From NCBI GenBank assembly GCA_022984795.1, contig JALIHJ010000016.1:124001-188000 (forward strand): a stretch of 64,000 nt of DNA, given 5' to 3'. The notes beneath the pieces are model-generated. The model worked only from the letters and a program-made list of their open reading frames with translations. It ran no database searches and was not told the DNA's origin. Shown here in pieces: positions 46,155 to 55,592 of this stretch. Every line of letters starts with the position of its first letter. The first letter of the stretch is position 1. The DNA is from Fabrea salina. Its lineage: Eukaryota; Ciliophora; Heterotrichea; Heterotrichida; Fabreidae. The translations under genes and the position numbers were made by a program.

Positions 46155-47372
46155 TTACAAAGGCATTTCTAAAGAACTAGCCAAGTTACGACTGGTCTCT
46201 TGAACTTCCATGTCTAAGTCCCTAATGCTGGGGTCTAGTTCGTCAAAAGCTTTTTTAAACTTGGTGTACATTTCTTTGGCTTTTTCTTTTTTACCGTAGT
46301 TGAACAAAGACACTGCGTAGTTAAGAAACACCATAAAGTCTTCTTCCAGAATTAGTGCTTTTTCGTAAGAGTTGCAAGCGTTTTCAAAGTCGCCTAAGTT
46401 GCTTAAAGCCAAACCTAAGTACATGTAGCATCCAAAGTAGTTGGGGTTCAGTGATATTGCTGCGTTGAAGTAGTGGAAAGAAGAAGCATACTGTTTGGTG
46501 CTGAGGTGAGCAATTCCTAAGTTGTAGGGAACTATCCACTCAAAAGGGTCTAGGTACTGGGCTTTTTTCAAGCACGAAATAGCTGCTACGTACTTAGCTT
46601 TTCCAAAAAAGCACATTCCTATATTGTTCCAGAGCTGCGCAGAGTTAGGGTTGTTTGCAGCTATGATTCTGTACTTAAGCAAAGCTGCGTCGTGGTCAGA
46701 CCTGTCTTGAATAATGGACCCAGTTGCCAAAAGTGCTTTAGAGTTGGTGTTGTCTAGTGTCAAAGCGTTGCCTAAGTACTGAAAGGCCTTAAAGTTATCC
46801 CCTAACCTCAAGTAAAGCAAACCTAAAGTAGTTAGTAACTCTGAGTTCTCTGGGGAAAACTCCAAGGCTTCTAAGTAGTTGTCTATAGCTGAGCGGTGGT
46901 CTTCTGAACGCACGTAAACTTCTCCTAGCTGCATAAAAGTAACATCGTGCTTTTGAATAAGGTTAGCTGTTCTAAAACACTCCAGGGCTTCTGAAAGCTG
47001 GTTAAGGTTCATGTGGCACATACCTTTGCAGTGCCAAGTTTCCCAGTCGTCCCGGTGCATACGCAAAGCCTGCTCGTAAAGATCAATGCAAGGCTTAGCC
47101 CGGCCTAAAAGGTAAAGACACCTTCCTACTTGTTTGATGTTTTCCAAGCTAAAAGGGTTGAGTCTTTGAGTCCATTTAAACATTTGCAAGCTGTCATTGA
47201 TTTTGCCCTGAGAGCGCAAAATGATTCCTTTAATGTAGTTAGCGAACTCATTGCGCATGTTAGTGTCTTGAAGAACTTCTTGAACAACTTTCAAGCACTC
47301 TTCGTAGTTGTTTTGGACGAAGTACAAAAATATCAACCAGTTTTTATTTTGCTTCTTGCTGTTTTTATTCAT
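46155..47372 (-). CDS. BBS4: Bardet-Biedl syndrome protein 4 (BBSome TPR subunit)
   Basis: 405 residues from ATG at 47372, TAA stop; an in-frame TTG further upstream is not a credible start. The protein is almost entirely TPR repeats, and the central run FSPENSELLTTLGLLYLRLG, LGNALTLDNTNSKALLATGS, LWNNIGMCFFGKAKYVAAIS is nearly the human BBS4 sequence. BBS4 is a subunit of the BBSome, which ferries membrane proteins out of cilia with the IFT trains. BBS1 is also in this window. The ATG is 14 bp from that of the divergent OB-fold gene. Confidence 0.95.
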   Translation of the reverse strand: MNKNSKKQNKNWLIFLYFVQNNYEECLKVVQEVLQDTNMRNEFANYIKGIILRSQGKINDSLQMFKWTQRLNPFSLENIKQVGRCLYLLGRAKPCIDLYEQALRMHRDDWETWHCKGMCHMNLNQLSEALECFRTANLIQKHDVTFMQLGEVYVRSEDHRSAIDNYLEALEFSPENSELLTTLGLLYLRLGDNFKAFQYLGNALTLDNTNSKALLATGSIIQDRSDHDAALLKYRIIAANNPNSAQLWNNIGMCFFGKAKYVAAISCLKKAQYLDPFEWIVPYNLGIAHLSTKQYASSFHYFNAAISLNPNYFGCYMYLGLALSNLGDFENACNSYEKALILEEDFMVFLNYAVSLFNYGKKEKAKEMYTKFKKAFDELDPSIRDLDMEVQETSRNLASSLEMPL

Positions 47373-47386
47373 ATTAATCCATATAA

Positions 47387-47818
47387 ATGGAAAGAAGCAG
47401 ACGAGTAAGGGGCCGGCCAATGAGACGCAGACCTGCAAGAGCTCCTAGAACTGACGCTCCTCCTATGAGGAAACCTAAGTTCACCCAACTGAACGAACTC
47501 GAACCTGAAATGCGCTCTGTCAACGTTAAGTGCAAAGCAGCCACGCCGCCAAAAAGGGTGGGCGACTGCTGGGAAGTCCTAGTTGGGGACAGCACAGCCT
47601 GCATTTTGTTGAACATCAGTAAGCAGGACCTTGCTGAGTCCATTAAGCCAGAAAGTTCTGTAGTAGTGAGAAATGGCTTTGTTTTAATGAAAGACGAAAA
47701 GTTCATGCGGCTCGCTGTGAATATGTGGGGGAAGATCGATGTTTCCGCTGAGGCTTTTGAGTTTGCACCCAATACCTCCGAAAACTTGTCTGCTGTTGAG
47801 TATGAGTTAGCTAGTTAA
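47387..47818 (+). CDS. Single OB-fold protein, SOSS-B / At4g28440-like
   Basis: 143 residues, ATG at 47387, TAA stop. An Arg/Pro-rich N-terminus (RRVRGRPMRRRPARAPR) is followed by one OB fold at about 28-125: KFTQLNELEPEMRSVNVKC, ECW-like CWEVLVGDSTACILLN, IKPESSVVVRNGFVLMKDE, FMRLAVNMWGKI. The RLAVDKWG-type end is characteristic of the plant At4g28440 family, related to the single-stranded DNA/RNA-binding SOSS-B proteins. Nucleic-acid binding is likely; the basic tail would help. Specific role unknown. Confidence 0.7.
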   Translation: MERSRRVRGRPMRRRPARAPRTDAPPMRKPKFTQLNELEPEMRSVNVKCKAATPPKRVGDCWEVLVGDSTACILLNISKQDLAESIKPESSVVVRNGFVLMKDEKFMRLAVNMWGKIDVSAEAFEFAPNTSENLSAVEYELAS

Positions 47819-47838
47819 TTAAATAGGTTCTAGATTAA

Positions 47839-48573
47839 TTAACCACGTGGTATGAAGTCTGAAAATTTGCCACGTTCCCTCACTGCTTTGTCATACTCTT
47901 CAATGAAACTGTCTACAGCTTGCTCTCCCTTTTCACTTGCTAACTTGGCAAAGGCTATGAGCCACTCTTCTAGGTAAACAATTCCTTTGGAGCAGATGCT
48001 AACGTCTCTGATGAAGTCTTGGGCGTCTTTTTTAGCAACTTCTTCAGGAACTTCTTCAATGAACCTGTTGAACTTTACACTTTTTTCTAAGTTCAAAAAG
48101 CCCAGTCCTTCTTCGTCTATTTCTTGGAAAATGCTTTCTAGTCTTTGTTTTTGGTTAGTTTTGAGTTGGTCAAAGATTTCTTTGACTTGAATCATAGCTA
48201 TCATGATGGGCTTTAAGTTGCCACTGAGGTCTTCAGCACTTCTGCCTTCGTAGTTGAGCACAGAGGGGTCTGCTCCGTTGAGTAAGTAAACTAGCAACAG
48301 TTCTTTCGAAGACTGACGAGCTGCTACGTGCAGAGGAGTTTCTCCGTTGTTGTTTGTTTGATTTAGCGAAGCTCCTGAGCTAATTAAAAACCTAGCTAGC
48401 TGCAGCTGGGACATTGCCGTTATGTAAAAAAGCGGAGTGCATCCTAGTGTGTCTTTGATGTTCGCATCGAACCCTGAGTCAAGGAGTCTTTTCACTTCGT
48501 TAATAGAGTTGCTGGCACAGGCTTGTTTGAACTGATCTGCAATTGACGACTTGGATTTGAACTCTTCTGCCAT
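47839..48573 (-). CDS. Ankyrin-repeat protein
   Basis: 244 residues, ATG at 48573, TAA stop. Three to four ankyrin repeats cover about 15-125 (GCTPLFYITAMSQLQLARFL, NGETPLHVAARQSSKELLLV). A helical C-terminal part follows with an EF-hand-like segment (FQEIDEEGLGFLNLEKSVKF) and a second possible half (DVSICSKGIVYLEEWLIAF). Calcium ligands are incomplete, so calcium binding is uncertain. Probably a cytosolic adaptor. Confidence 0.75.
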   Translation of the reverse strand: MAEEFKSKSSIADQFKQACASNSINEVKRLLDSGFDANIKDTLGCTPLFYITAMSQLQLARFLISSGASLNQTNNNGETPLHVAARQSSKELLLVYLLNGADPSVLNYEGRSAEDLSGNLKPIMIAMIQVKEIFDQLKTNQKQRLESIFQEIDEEGLGFLNLEKSVKFNRFIEEVPEEVAKKDAQDFIRDVSICSKGIVYLEEWLIAFAKLASEKGEQAVDSFIEEYDKAVRERGKFSDFIPRG

Positions 48574-48588
48574 TAAAGTTATAATAAC

Positions 48589-48996
48589 TTATAACTCGTC
48601 TGAGTGAGGAGCAACCACCTTAACGAGGATGTTTTTAAGAAAAGGGGAGTCTTTGTGCAAAGAAAAGTACTGGTCTTGGTTAGTAAACCACAACTCAGGG
48701 GTGTCTTGGTGCACAAGCCAGAAGTCCAAACTAATAACTTGGCCTACTTCGCACTCCCTGCACTTAACAGTGAACTTCTGTTTAAGGCCATTTTGACTCA
48801 CTAGTTCGCCAAACCTTCCTTCAGAGAAAATCAAGTCTGGGTGAGGGTATGTTCCTGGAACCCAGAGTTCGTCTTGCTTTTGGCACTCCTGCTCCAGAAC
48901 AACACTGCTTCCCTTAGGCAGCAGAACCAAACTTACTTTTTCTAAGTCGTAGACTTGCTGACTTGCTGCTAAACTCGCCAGTAACAAAAAATTCAT
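48589..48996 (-). CDS. Small secreted protein, 135 aa
   Basis: ATG at 48996, TAA stop. The start MNFLLLASLAASQQ is a good signal peptide. The mature part (about 120 residues) has four cysteines, including CRECEVG, which could make two disulphides, and a beta-rich pattern. There is no membrane anchor. I do not recognise the family; a lumenal or secreted beta-sandwich is the most I can say. It ends 15 bp from the start of the ankyrin gene on the same strand. Confidence 0.55.
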   Translation of the reverse strand: MNFLLLASLAASQQVYDLEKVSLVLLPKGSSVVLEQECQKQDELWVPGTYPHPDLIFSEGRFGELVSQNGLKQKFTVKCRECEVGQVISLDFWLVHQDTPELWFTNQDQYFSLHKDSPFLKNILVKVVAPHSDEL

Positions 48997-49033
48997 TATA
49001 AATATCCTAATTTAGACACTTAAATAATTAATT

Positions 49034-49519
49034 CTATATGTTGAGGTAGTCAACTTTTTGATTATTGCATTGGTTGCACTTGTTCCTAAACGCAAAGTTA
49101 AGGTTTTTACACTTGAGACAAACCCAGTCACCTTGTTTCTTAGTTTTGGGTTTTTTGACTGTTTTAAGCAACTCGTCTAATTGGTTTTCTTTATTAAACA
49201 AAAGCCTTGAAGAAACAGGCTTGACTGACACAGGGGATTTAAGGAACTTGTCATTGAAGAAAGGAGACACAGAAGGTAGGTCGTTCATACTTGCACGCAA
49301 AGGAACGCTTTCAGAGAATTCAGAGGGCTGCTCGTCCAAAGTAGGAGGCGAGATGTACAGAAAGCATTCAAACCCTGTTTGGTCTTGTTTAGCTGAAAAG
49401 CATCTGTTGCAGTAGTCTCTAAAGGCAAAGTTCAAGTTGTTGCAGTTAGGGCAGTTCCAGTCACCTGCCACTCGTTTTTTTATGCCTGAGGGGTAGTTAA
49501 GTTCGCAACGGTCTGACAT
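49034..49519 (-). CDS. Two RanBP2-type zinc fingers protein
   Basis: 161 residues, ATG at 49519, TAG stop. Two fingers of the W-x-C-x2-C-N...N-x5-C-x2-C type stand near the two ends: GDWNCPNCNNLNFAFRDYCN (about 15-36) and GDWVCLKCKNLNFAFRNKCN (about 132-153). The doublet NxxxxRxxC with aromatic NFAF matches ZRANB2/FUS/TAF15 fingers that bind GGU in single-stranded RNA. The middle is unstructured, S/P/L-rich. An RNA-binding or splicing role is likely by family. Confidence 0.85.
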   Translation of the reverse strand: MSDRCELNYPSGIKKRVAGDWNCPNCNNLNFAFRDYCNRCFSAKQDQTGFECFLYISPPTLDEQPSEFSESVPLRASMNDLPSVSPFFNDKFLKSPVSVKPVSSRLLFNKENQLDELLKTVKKPKTKKQGDWVCLKCKNLNFAFRNKCNQCNNQKVDYLNI

Positions 49520-49572
49520 GTTACTCTATTTACTTTTTTAAATTTAACGGCAATTTAATGGGGGCGTATTAG

Positions 49573-52500
49573 TTAAAGTTTAGGAATTTCTGGGAACTCA
49601 GCCAAAATGGCCCTTCTTAAGTCTTCGTTTACGTTTACGCTGCGAATAAAAGAAGCTTTTCTAAAGTTAGAAATGTGGTCTACGAGTTCTTGCAACTTTT
49701 CTTCAGTGTAGTTTTCATTGACTCGAATGGACTTTTGGTCAGGCAACTTTTCAAGCACTTCTTGTTTTTCTAAGCTGCTTACTGCGTTTTTAATGTTTTC
49801 TTGAGAGCATGACTCGTAAAAACTCAAAGCTCTTTCTTGGTAAAGGTTCTCAGCAAACCACTGCACACTTTGAATAGCTCTTTCAGACTGAATGTTTTGT
49901 CTGGAGTTCAAAGCCATGCAGAACAGCAACAACACCCAGTAACTGTCAATCATAGGCCAAATTAAAGAGCACAAAAAGGTAATTGACATTTCGCGTTTTC
50001 TGGAAATCTTAACTTTGTTCTCTTGGATTTCCACAATGCCTCTTTTCTGCATTCTAGAAATTGTATCCCGAATAGTGTCTAGCTGACTCAACGCTTTCCG
50101 AGAAACAAACTCAGAGTCCAGCAAACTGAACAAGAAAGAAGCTTCTTCTAGGAGTCGTTCTTGAGGCACTCCTTCTTCCCAAGCTATTTTGTCGCCAAAG
50201 CTGTACAAAGTACAAGCTAGCAAAGACTCCTCTGCAAAGATGTGCTGCATCGTGTTTCTGTAAAAACTCAGCAACAAAATGTTTTTGTAGTCGTTTGCAA
50301 GTGAAACACTGGGCTCAAACATGTCTTTTTTGTGTGCAACTGCTTGGTTCAGGTGGTAAATGGCGTTTCTCACTGCTATTTGTGCACTCCCGCCGTCCAT
50401 ACCTCCAACTTTAAAGCCCCTAATCATTATTTCGTCCCTAAGCCACTCAACTTTGGTAATGAGTTCGTCTTCACTGACTCCTCTTCTGTGCATAAGTAGT
50501 ATAGCAGCTACAAGTGCTGTGGGCATGATCACAAGGTTTTCTTGGAACTTAAACACTAACTCGTAGCCCAGAATCTTGTTCACGGAGTGCCTGTCTTGCT
50601 TGTTTTCGTAGGGTTCATAGGGCAACTGCTTTACAAATTCTTTGACTGAAATAGGTTCCCCAATTCCTACGTAGATCTTTCCAAAGTTCATGTTGAGGAT
50701 TTTGGCAGCTTTTACTATTCTGGACAAGGACTCTTGGACTTTTTGTTCGCCTAAAAGTTCAAAGGGGAAGGTCTCGCCCTCTAGCACTCTGTCGTAGTTA
50801 ATAGTTACAGGAACCACTGTAAGGTCCGGAACGTCCTTGTCAAAAAGTATCTCAGTACACATAGAAAGCATTCCGAACTTGGGGTGCAGTGTCTTGCCTG
50901 TTCTGCTTCGAGTGCCTTCAATAAAGAACTCTACCATTTCTTGGTCTTTAAGTAACTGCTGAATGTACTCAGTCAAAATAGCCATGTACAGCTTGTCGTC
51001 TGCCATTTTCCTTTTGATGAAGAAAGCTCCAGTCATTCTGAGCAGGTGGTTTATCAAAGTAATGTTTAAAAAGTCTTCCCCAGCTGCGATGTAGGGTAGT
51101 TTTATTTTGAAAGAGAAAAACACGTAACTTACTATCAGGAAGTCAATGTAACTTCTGTGGGTAGGCATAATCACAACAGGCCCTTGGTTCTTGCTCATGT
51201 ACTTTTTGAGTCTGTTCAGAGCGTTTTGGTCAACTACAATTTTTTCGTAAATCATCCTCCAAATCTTCCTTAAACTCCACCCGAAAAACCGCACCATAGG
51301 CATTCTTAAGTCACAACCCATTCTGTTGATTATAAAGTTAGCTCTGTTATGGACGTCTTTGGCTGCTTGGGCCTGTGACTTACCTTTAGTCAGCTCTTCT
51401 TCAATGATTTTTTTCATCATGTTTTGGACTTTAGGGGCGTTCAGCACAAGTGACCTGGTTTCACGCCTGCCTCTGACCTTTTGTTGTTCGCCTGAGGAGT
51501 AAGCCCACATAATGTCTGAAAAGTACTTTCTTGTTTTGTACTCCCAGTTAAGGTCTACTGAGTCTGCGTCCGAAGGAGGCTGTACTTTTTCTTTCAGTAT
51601 GAACTTCTGGAGTCCGTAAGTGAAGTTGGACAAGTAAATGTGCCAGTCCAGCTTCGTAATGTCCAGTTCGAACCTTGAGCGTTCTTCTTTGTTCATGTGT
51701 TTCTGCATTTCAATCAAGTTTTGTGAAGAGTAAATCCACTCGTTCATAGTGAAGTGTGAAAATGTAGAGGAAATCATGTGTTCTCTCGATATAAGTTTCT
51801 GTAACTTAAGTGCAGTTTTAAGTAGGTTGGGGTTTTTGGTAGTTTGCGCGTACTTTAAAAACAGAAAAGCAGGGATCTTTCGCTTGCAAGCCCGCACTAC
51901 ACTGTATAGTTTTTTGTTTTGGTAGAAGTTAAAGTTCACTCTAGAAACTCTTTTTTCAGGAGGGTGTCTTCTCCAGTAAGCCTGGACTACTTCAGCGCAC
52001 TTCCCCCAAAGCACAGGGTTCAGTGCACTAGTTCCTACGTGGACTATGTTTAGTTCCTCTCTGCTGCACAGAAGTGCTGCAGCCACAAGCATGGCGTTGG
52101 TCACCGTGTCCACTGGGACTTGGTCTCCAATGTTGTTTCCGTTGCCAATGGCTGTTTTAACTACTCCCAGTCCTGCCATGAGGTAGTAAGCGCCTGCTGC
52201 TGCTACACTGTCCACCCAGCCTGTGTAGGGTTCCTTCCAACTCCCACCTATGATAGTAGGCCTCAGAATGCACAAAGGCATGTTCCTTGCTTCTTCAACT
52301 AGCAGATGCTCAGTAAGGTTCTTTGTGAAGGTATAGGTGTTGGGAAAAGCTCCTAAGATTTCAGGGAGTCTCCTTTCGATTTCGTCCACTGTGAGCACTG
52401 AAAGTTCTTCCAAAAGCATGTGGGGGTCCCTGCTCATAGGATAGATCCTTTCTTCTATCCAGCCTCTTCTGTCTGAGTTTACGTAGGCTGTTGAAACCTG

Positions 52501-52956
52501 CACAAAAGAAACTAGGCTCCTGCAGACCTTAGCTAAGTGAAGCACTCTCAAAGTGCCGTAAGTGTTGATTTGCAGGGCTTGGTCCAATCGTTGGTTGAAG
52601 TCCACTGAAGCAGCAGAGTTAAAAATAATGTTAACATTTTGTATCAACTCTTGGTAGTCAGCTTCACTCAGCGACAGTCCGTCTTTGAGCATGTCTCCTG
52701 CGATGGGTGCTACTTTTAACTGTATGAAGTTGTGAAACTCTGGCTCCCGAGCACGCAAACGGTCAAAGCAAGGAGAGTCCACTATGTCTTTTTGGAAGCG
52801 TTCTGCGGCAGAAGAACCCTTTTTGGGCCGAACTAACACGTAAATACGATTGACCTGTGGAAGGTCCCAAAGGAGTTTTTCAAGGAGGACTTTGCCAACG
52901 AAGCCCGTGCAGCCTGTAACCAGAATGTTTTTTCCCTCATAGAAAGGATCCATCAT
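49573..52956 (-). CDS. Fused fatty acyl-CoA reductase / DHAP acyltransferase (ether-lipid synthesis)
   Basis: 1127 residues, ATG at 52956 (second ATG follows), TAA stop. The N-terminal half is a fatty acyl-CoA reductase: NAD-binding VTGCTGFVGKVLLEKL at about 14-29, a YTFTK motif with the catalytic Tyr and Lys, then the FAR C-terminal domain. From about 530 comes an acyltransferase of the GPAT/DHAPAT family with the HRSYID (Hx4D) box and FIEGTRSRTGKTLHPKFG. The last residues PKL form a PTS1-like peroxisomal signal. A bifunctional protein of this kind (FARAT) is known from Tetrahymena, where it makes both the fatty alcohol and acyl-DHAP that begin ether-lipid synthesis; the same role is inferred here. 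Confidence 0.93.
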   Translation of the reverse strand: MMDPFYEGKNILVTGCTGFVGKVLLEKLLWDLPQVNRIYVLVRPKKGSSAAERFQKDIVDSPCFDRLRAREPEFHNFIQLKVAPIAGDMLKDGLSLSEADYQELIQNVNIIFNSAASVDFNQRLDQALQINTYGTLRVLHLAKVCRSLVSFVQVSTAYVNSDRRGWIEERIYPMSRDPHMLLEELSVLTVDEIERRLPEILGAFPNTYTFTKNLTEHLLVEEARNMPLCILRPTIIGGSWKEPYTGWVDSVAAAGAYYLMAGLGVVKTAIGNGNNIGDQVPVDTVTNAMLVAAALLCSREELNIVHVGTSALNPVLWGKCAEVVQAYWRRHPPEKRVSRVNFNFYQNKKLYSVVRACKRKIPAFLFLKYAQTTKNPNLLKTALKLQKLISREHMISSTFSHFTMNEWIYSSQNLIEMQKHMNKEERSRFELDITKLDWHIYLSNFTYGLQKFILKEKVQPPSDADSVDLNWEYKTRKYFSDIMWAYSSGEQQKVRGRRETRSLVLNAPKVQNMMKKIIEEELTKGKSQAQAAKDVHNRANFIINRMGCDLRMPMVRFFGWSLRKIWRMIYEKIVVDQNALNRLKKYMSKNQGPVVIMPTHRSYIDFLIVSYVFFSFKIKLPYIAAGEDFLNITLINHLLRMTGAFFIKRKMADDKLYMAILTEYIQQLLKDQEMVEFFIEGTRSRTGKTLHPKFGMLSMCTEILFDKDVPDLTVVPVTINYDRVLEGETFPFELLGEQKVQESLSRIVKAAKILNMNFGKIYVGIGEPISVKEFVKQLPYEPYENKQDRHSVNKILGYELVFKFQENLVIMPTALVAAILLMHRRGVSEDELITKVEWLRDEIMIRGFKVGGMDGGSAQIAVRNAIYHLNQAVAHKKDMFEPSVSLANDYKNILLLSFYRNTMQHIFAEESLLACTLYSFGDKIAWEEGVPQERLLEEASFLFSLLDSEFVSRKALSQLDTIRDTISRMQKRGIVEIQENKVKISRKREMSITFLCSLIWPMIDSYWVLLLFCMALNSRQNIQSERAIQSVQWFAENLYQERALSFYESCSQENIKNAVSSLEKQEVLEKLPDQKSIRVNENYTEEKLQELVDHISNFRKASFIRSVNVNEDLRRAILAEFPEIPKL

Positions 52957-52992
52957 TTTTGTATAAACGTGGTGTACTATAAAATAGGGTGC

Positions 52993-54192
52993 ATGTTGAG
53001 TTTATTTTTTACGTTGGTTTTCCAGGCCTTTGCAGACAGAGTCTTAGTGGTGCTGGACACAGAAGACACCAAGTCAACGCACTCGGAGTACTTTGCTGAG
53101 CTACAAAATACAGGCAACTCCTTGGAGTTTGTTCTTGGGACTTCAGAGTCGCTTAGAATTCAGATGTACGGCGAGTACCTTTACGACACTATTGTTTTGG
53201 CAGCTTCTTCTTACGATTCACTTGCAAACGGAATCACTTACTCTAGTTTTGTGAAGTTTGTAGACGAGGGGAAGGGGAACCTTATTGTTTTGGGACACAC
53301 TGACGAAGGAAACTTGGGAAGGAAGCTGGCAAACAGCTTTGGCTATGACTTTTACGAGTTAGGAACTAGAGTATACGGTTCGGAAACTGAGAAGTTAGTA
53401 AAGACCAGCAACATCACTGCTCCCTCTGCTGTGTTTGCCAAAAAGGGCCAAGTCCACTTGACTGGCACAGGTCTTTACTTAAGAAAAAACCCTAAGTACT
53501 CTTTTCCTTTGCTAGTGGGTTCCAGCACAAGCCTTGCTAAAAACGAGTTTAAAAACCTCAAACTTCCTGAAACAGGCTCTGAAATCGTACTTGTAGGAGC
53601 TACTCAAACCAAAAACAACGCTAGGGTAGTCATTTCTGGTTCTTTCGACGTTTGCAGCAACCAGAACTTTAAACAAGGAAGTCTGAACAGGGAGTTTTGC
53701 TTTGAAGTGACTAAGTGGGCTTTGCAGAGAAAAGCTGTACTTAGGTACTCAGACATAACTCACTACAAGGTGTCTGAGCCACTGCCAAAAGGAGAAAAGG
53801 CTGACTTGTACACTCATAGAGACCAAGTTTACTTCTCAATAGACATTGAAGAACTAAAGGAAGGAAAGTGGGTGCCTTTTGAGTCAGACATTGTTTACAT
53901 GGAGTTTGTGATGCTCGACCCTAAACTTAGGAACTACTTGAAGAACCAAGGAAAAACCTACAGTTTGGAGTTCAAGGTTCCTGACATGCAAGGAGCATAC
54001 CAGTTCAACGTGCGCTACAACCAGCCCGGGTATACTTGGATTAACACAGCCACTGAGGTTGCTGTGAGGCCTCCTAGACATGACGAAAACGAAAGGTTTT
54101 TAGGGTGTGCTTTACCTTATTATTCTTCAGTCTTTGCTACAATCACAGGCTTCGTTGTCTTTAGCTTTTATTTCCTCTATCATAAAGACTAA
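52993..54192 (+). CDS. DDOST: Oligosaccharyltransferase 48-kDa subunit (OST48/Wbp1)
   Basis: 399 residues from ATG at 52993, TAA stop; in-frame GTG codons upstream are not starts. A signal peptide (MLSLFFTLVFQAFA) precedes the DDOST domain: DRVLVVLDTEDTKSTHSEYF, YLYDTIVLAASS, IVLGHTDEGNLGRKLANSFG. One membrane helix near the C-terminus (VFATITGFVVFSFYFLY) and the tail HKD complete the layout. This ER subunit is part of the complex that moves the lipid-linked glycan to Asn in nascent proteins. Its last 32 bases overlap the convergent gene at 54161-54682. Confidence 0.94.
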   Translation: MLSLFFTLVFQAFADRVLVVLDTEDTKSTHSEYFAELQNTGNSLEFVLGTSESLRIQMYGEYLYDTIVLAASSYDSLANGITYSSFVKFVDEGKGNLIVLGHTDEGNLGRKLANSFGYDFYELGTRVYGSETEKLVKTSNITAPSAVFAKKGQVHLTGTGLYLRKNPKYSFPLLVGSSTSLAKNEFKNLKLPETGSEIVLVGATQTKNNARVVISGSFDVCSNQNFKQGSLNREFCFEVTKWALQRKAVLRYSDITHYKVSEPLPKGEKADLYTHRDQVYFSIDIEELKEGKWVPFESDIVYMEFVMLDPKLRNYLKNQGKTYSLEFKVPDMQGAYQFNVRYNQPGYTWINTATEVAVRPPRHDENERFLGCALPYYSSVFATITGFVVFSFYFLYHKD

Positions 54193-54682
54193 TATCTTTA
54201 ACGTCTGCGAACCAAATGGGGTCTGAAAGTATTTCTTTGATTTTGCCTAGTTTAGCTGCAAGGGTTTCGGGAGGAGTTTTAGGCTGAGGAATCTTTTTGC
54301 GTCTTTTGGTGTAGTCGTACACAGGGGAACCCTGTCTTTTAAGGAACTCAATGACTTGTTCTTTTCTGACTTTGGGAGAATTAACAGGTTTAAAAGAGCT
54401 GTAGGTTACTTTAGAAGTCAGTTTGGGAAGCTCTGGACTTTTGCTAGGGGGAAGTGACCTTTGCTTTTTGGGACTTTTAAGAGTAGAACTCTTGGGAAGG
54501 CTTGGTTTGTAAGGAGAAACGGTTTTATGGTGTTTGGGAATAGGCGAAATCATAGATAGATTCAAGAAGTCACTTCTGTTGCTTGAATTTAAGTTCAGAG
54601 GAAAGGTTCTTTTGCGCAGACTTGAAAGAGGTGTTTTTTTAAGTGAGGAATCAGGACTCAAAAACCTGTTACTAGAATTCAT
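54161..54682 (-). CDS. Hypothetical basic Ser/Pro/Lys-rich protein, 173 aa
   Basis: ATG at 54682, TAA stop. The first 130 residues are low-complexity, with many SP, TP and KSP motifs that could be phosphorylation sites. The C-terminal 40 residues (TLAAKLGKIKEILSDPIWF) look helical and ordered. No family recognised. Its last 32 bases overlap the coding end of OST48 on the other strand, an unusual coding overlap even here. A microtubule- or chromatin-associated role would fit the charge but is not shown. Confidence 0.6.
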   Translation of the reverse strand: MNSSNRFLSPDSSLKKTPLSSLRKRTFPLNLNSSNRSDFLNLSMISPIPKHHKTVSPYKPSLPKSSTLKSPKKQRSLPPSKSPELPKLTSKVTYSSFKPVNSPKVRKEQVIEFLKRQGSPVYDYTKRRKKIPQPKTPPETLAAKLGKIKEILSDPIWFADVKDISLYDRGNKS

Positions 54683-54714
54683 TATTATTGACTGAGGAAT
54701 AGTAACAATAAAAA

Positions 54715-55581
54715 ATGAGCTTGATTAAGTTTAAGGGTCTTTTCAAGGTAAAGTACATTTAGTGCTGCTGCAACTTTGCGGACGAAAACTTTCAGGAACA
54801 CAACCAAGTCCCTGCGCCGAACTCAGCAAGGAACAACCCACGGCCTAATTCTTTTTCAGCCTTGAATCCACAAACAGACCAAGAAAATCCAATTTCAGCT
54901 TCAGAGATATCTAGTGGAGCAAAGTTGCGCTTAACAGTCAAAGAGTCCAACCACATAGCGCTTAATAAAGTATTTGTGATCAACCCTGGAGGCCTTGAGG
55001 GTTCTGGCAGGTACTGCAAAGACGGTTATACTTACTTTGGAAACGAACAAAACCAATCAGTAGACATTATGCTCCCGGAAAGTGAAGGTGTAGGGAAAAT
55101 GCACATGTGCATTAAGTACGACCAGTTCAAAAAAAAGTACTTTCTAAGGGACCTAGGCGAAGGCACAGGCACCTTTATAATGATTACAGAACCTGTGGAA
55201 CTCAAGCACGGCTACGTAGTTTCATTTGGGGACTCACACCTAGTTACCCAGATTTGCCAACGCAGCATTGTGCTTAAGTTCCTAGAAGGACCTAAAGCCG
55301 AAGAGATTTTTGAATTCTCTCCAGAAGACGGGTCTGTAAGTATTGGGAGAATGAACGAGTGCAAAATAAAGTTTGACGACAATAACTTGTCGAGAGTCCA
55401 GTGCACTGTTACTTTTAAAGAACCTAGTTCTTGGTTTATGGTGGACGGAGACGGCACTAAAAACTCCACCAACGGAACTTGGGTGTTTGCTGAAGACTTC
55501 ATTGAAATTCATGACGGAATGAATTTTAAAGTAGGGCAAACTTTGTTCAATGTTAAAGTTATCCAGTTAAGTTTATCTTAA
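54715..55581 (+). CDS. FHA-domain protein (one 15-nt intron)
   Basis: Spliced product 283 residues: exon 1 54715-54747, intron 54748-54762, exon 2 to TAA at 55581. Splicing joins MSLIKFKGLFK to CCCNFADE; exon 2 has no usable start without it. A good FHA domain lies at about 195-275: SIGRMNECKIKFDDNNLSRVQC and NSTNGTWVF carry the conserved GR, S-R and N-G-T, which bind phosphothreonine (the usual His after SR is Cys). A weaker FHA-like segment precedes it at about 75-165 (FGNEQNQSVDIML...). The CCC near the N-terminus might be lipidated. A phospho-threonine reader in signalling is inferred. Confidence 0.82.
54748..54762 (+). other. 15-nt intron in FHA gene
   Basis: GTAAAGTACATTTAG, phase 0, after only 11 codons. 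It contains an in-frame TAG. Confidence 0.88.
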
Positions 55582-55592
55582 TGTTGCAATTA

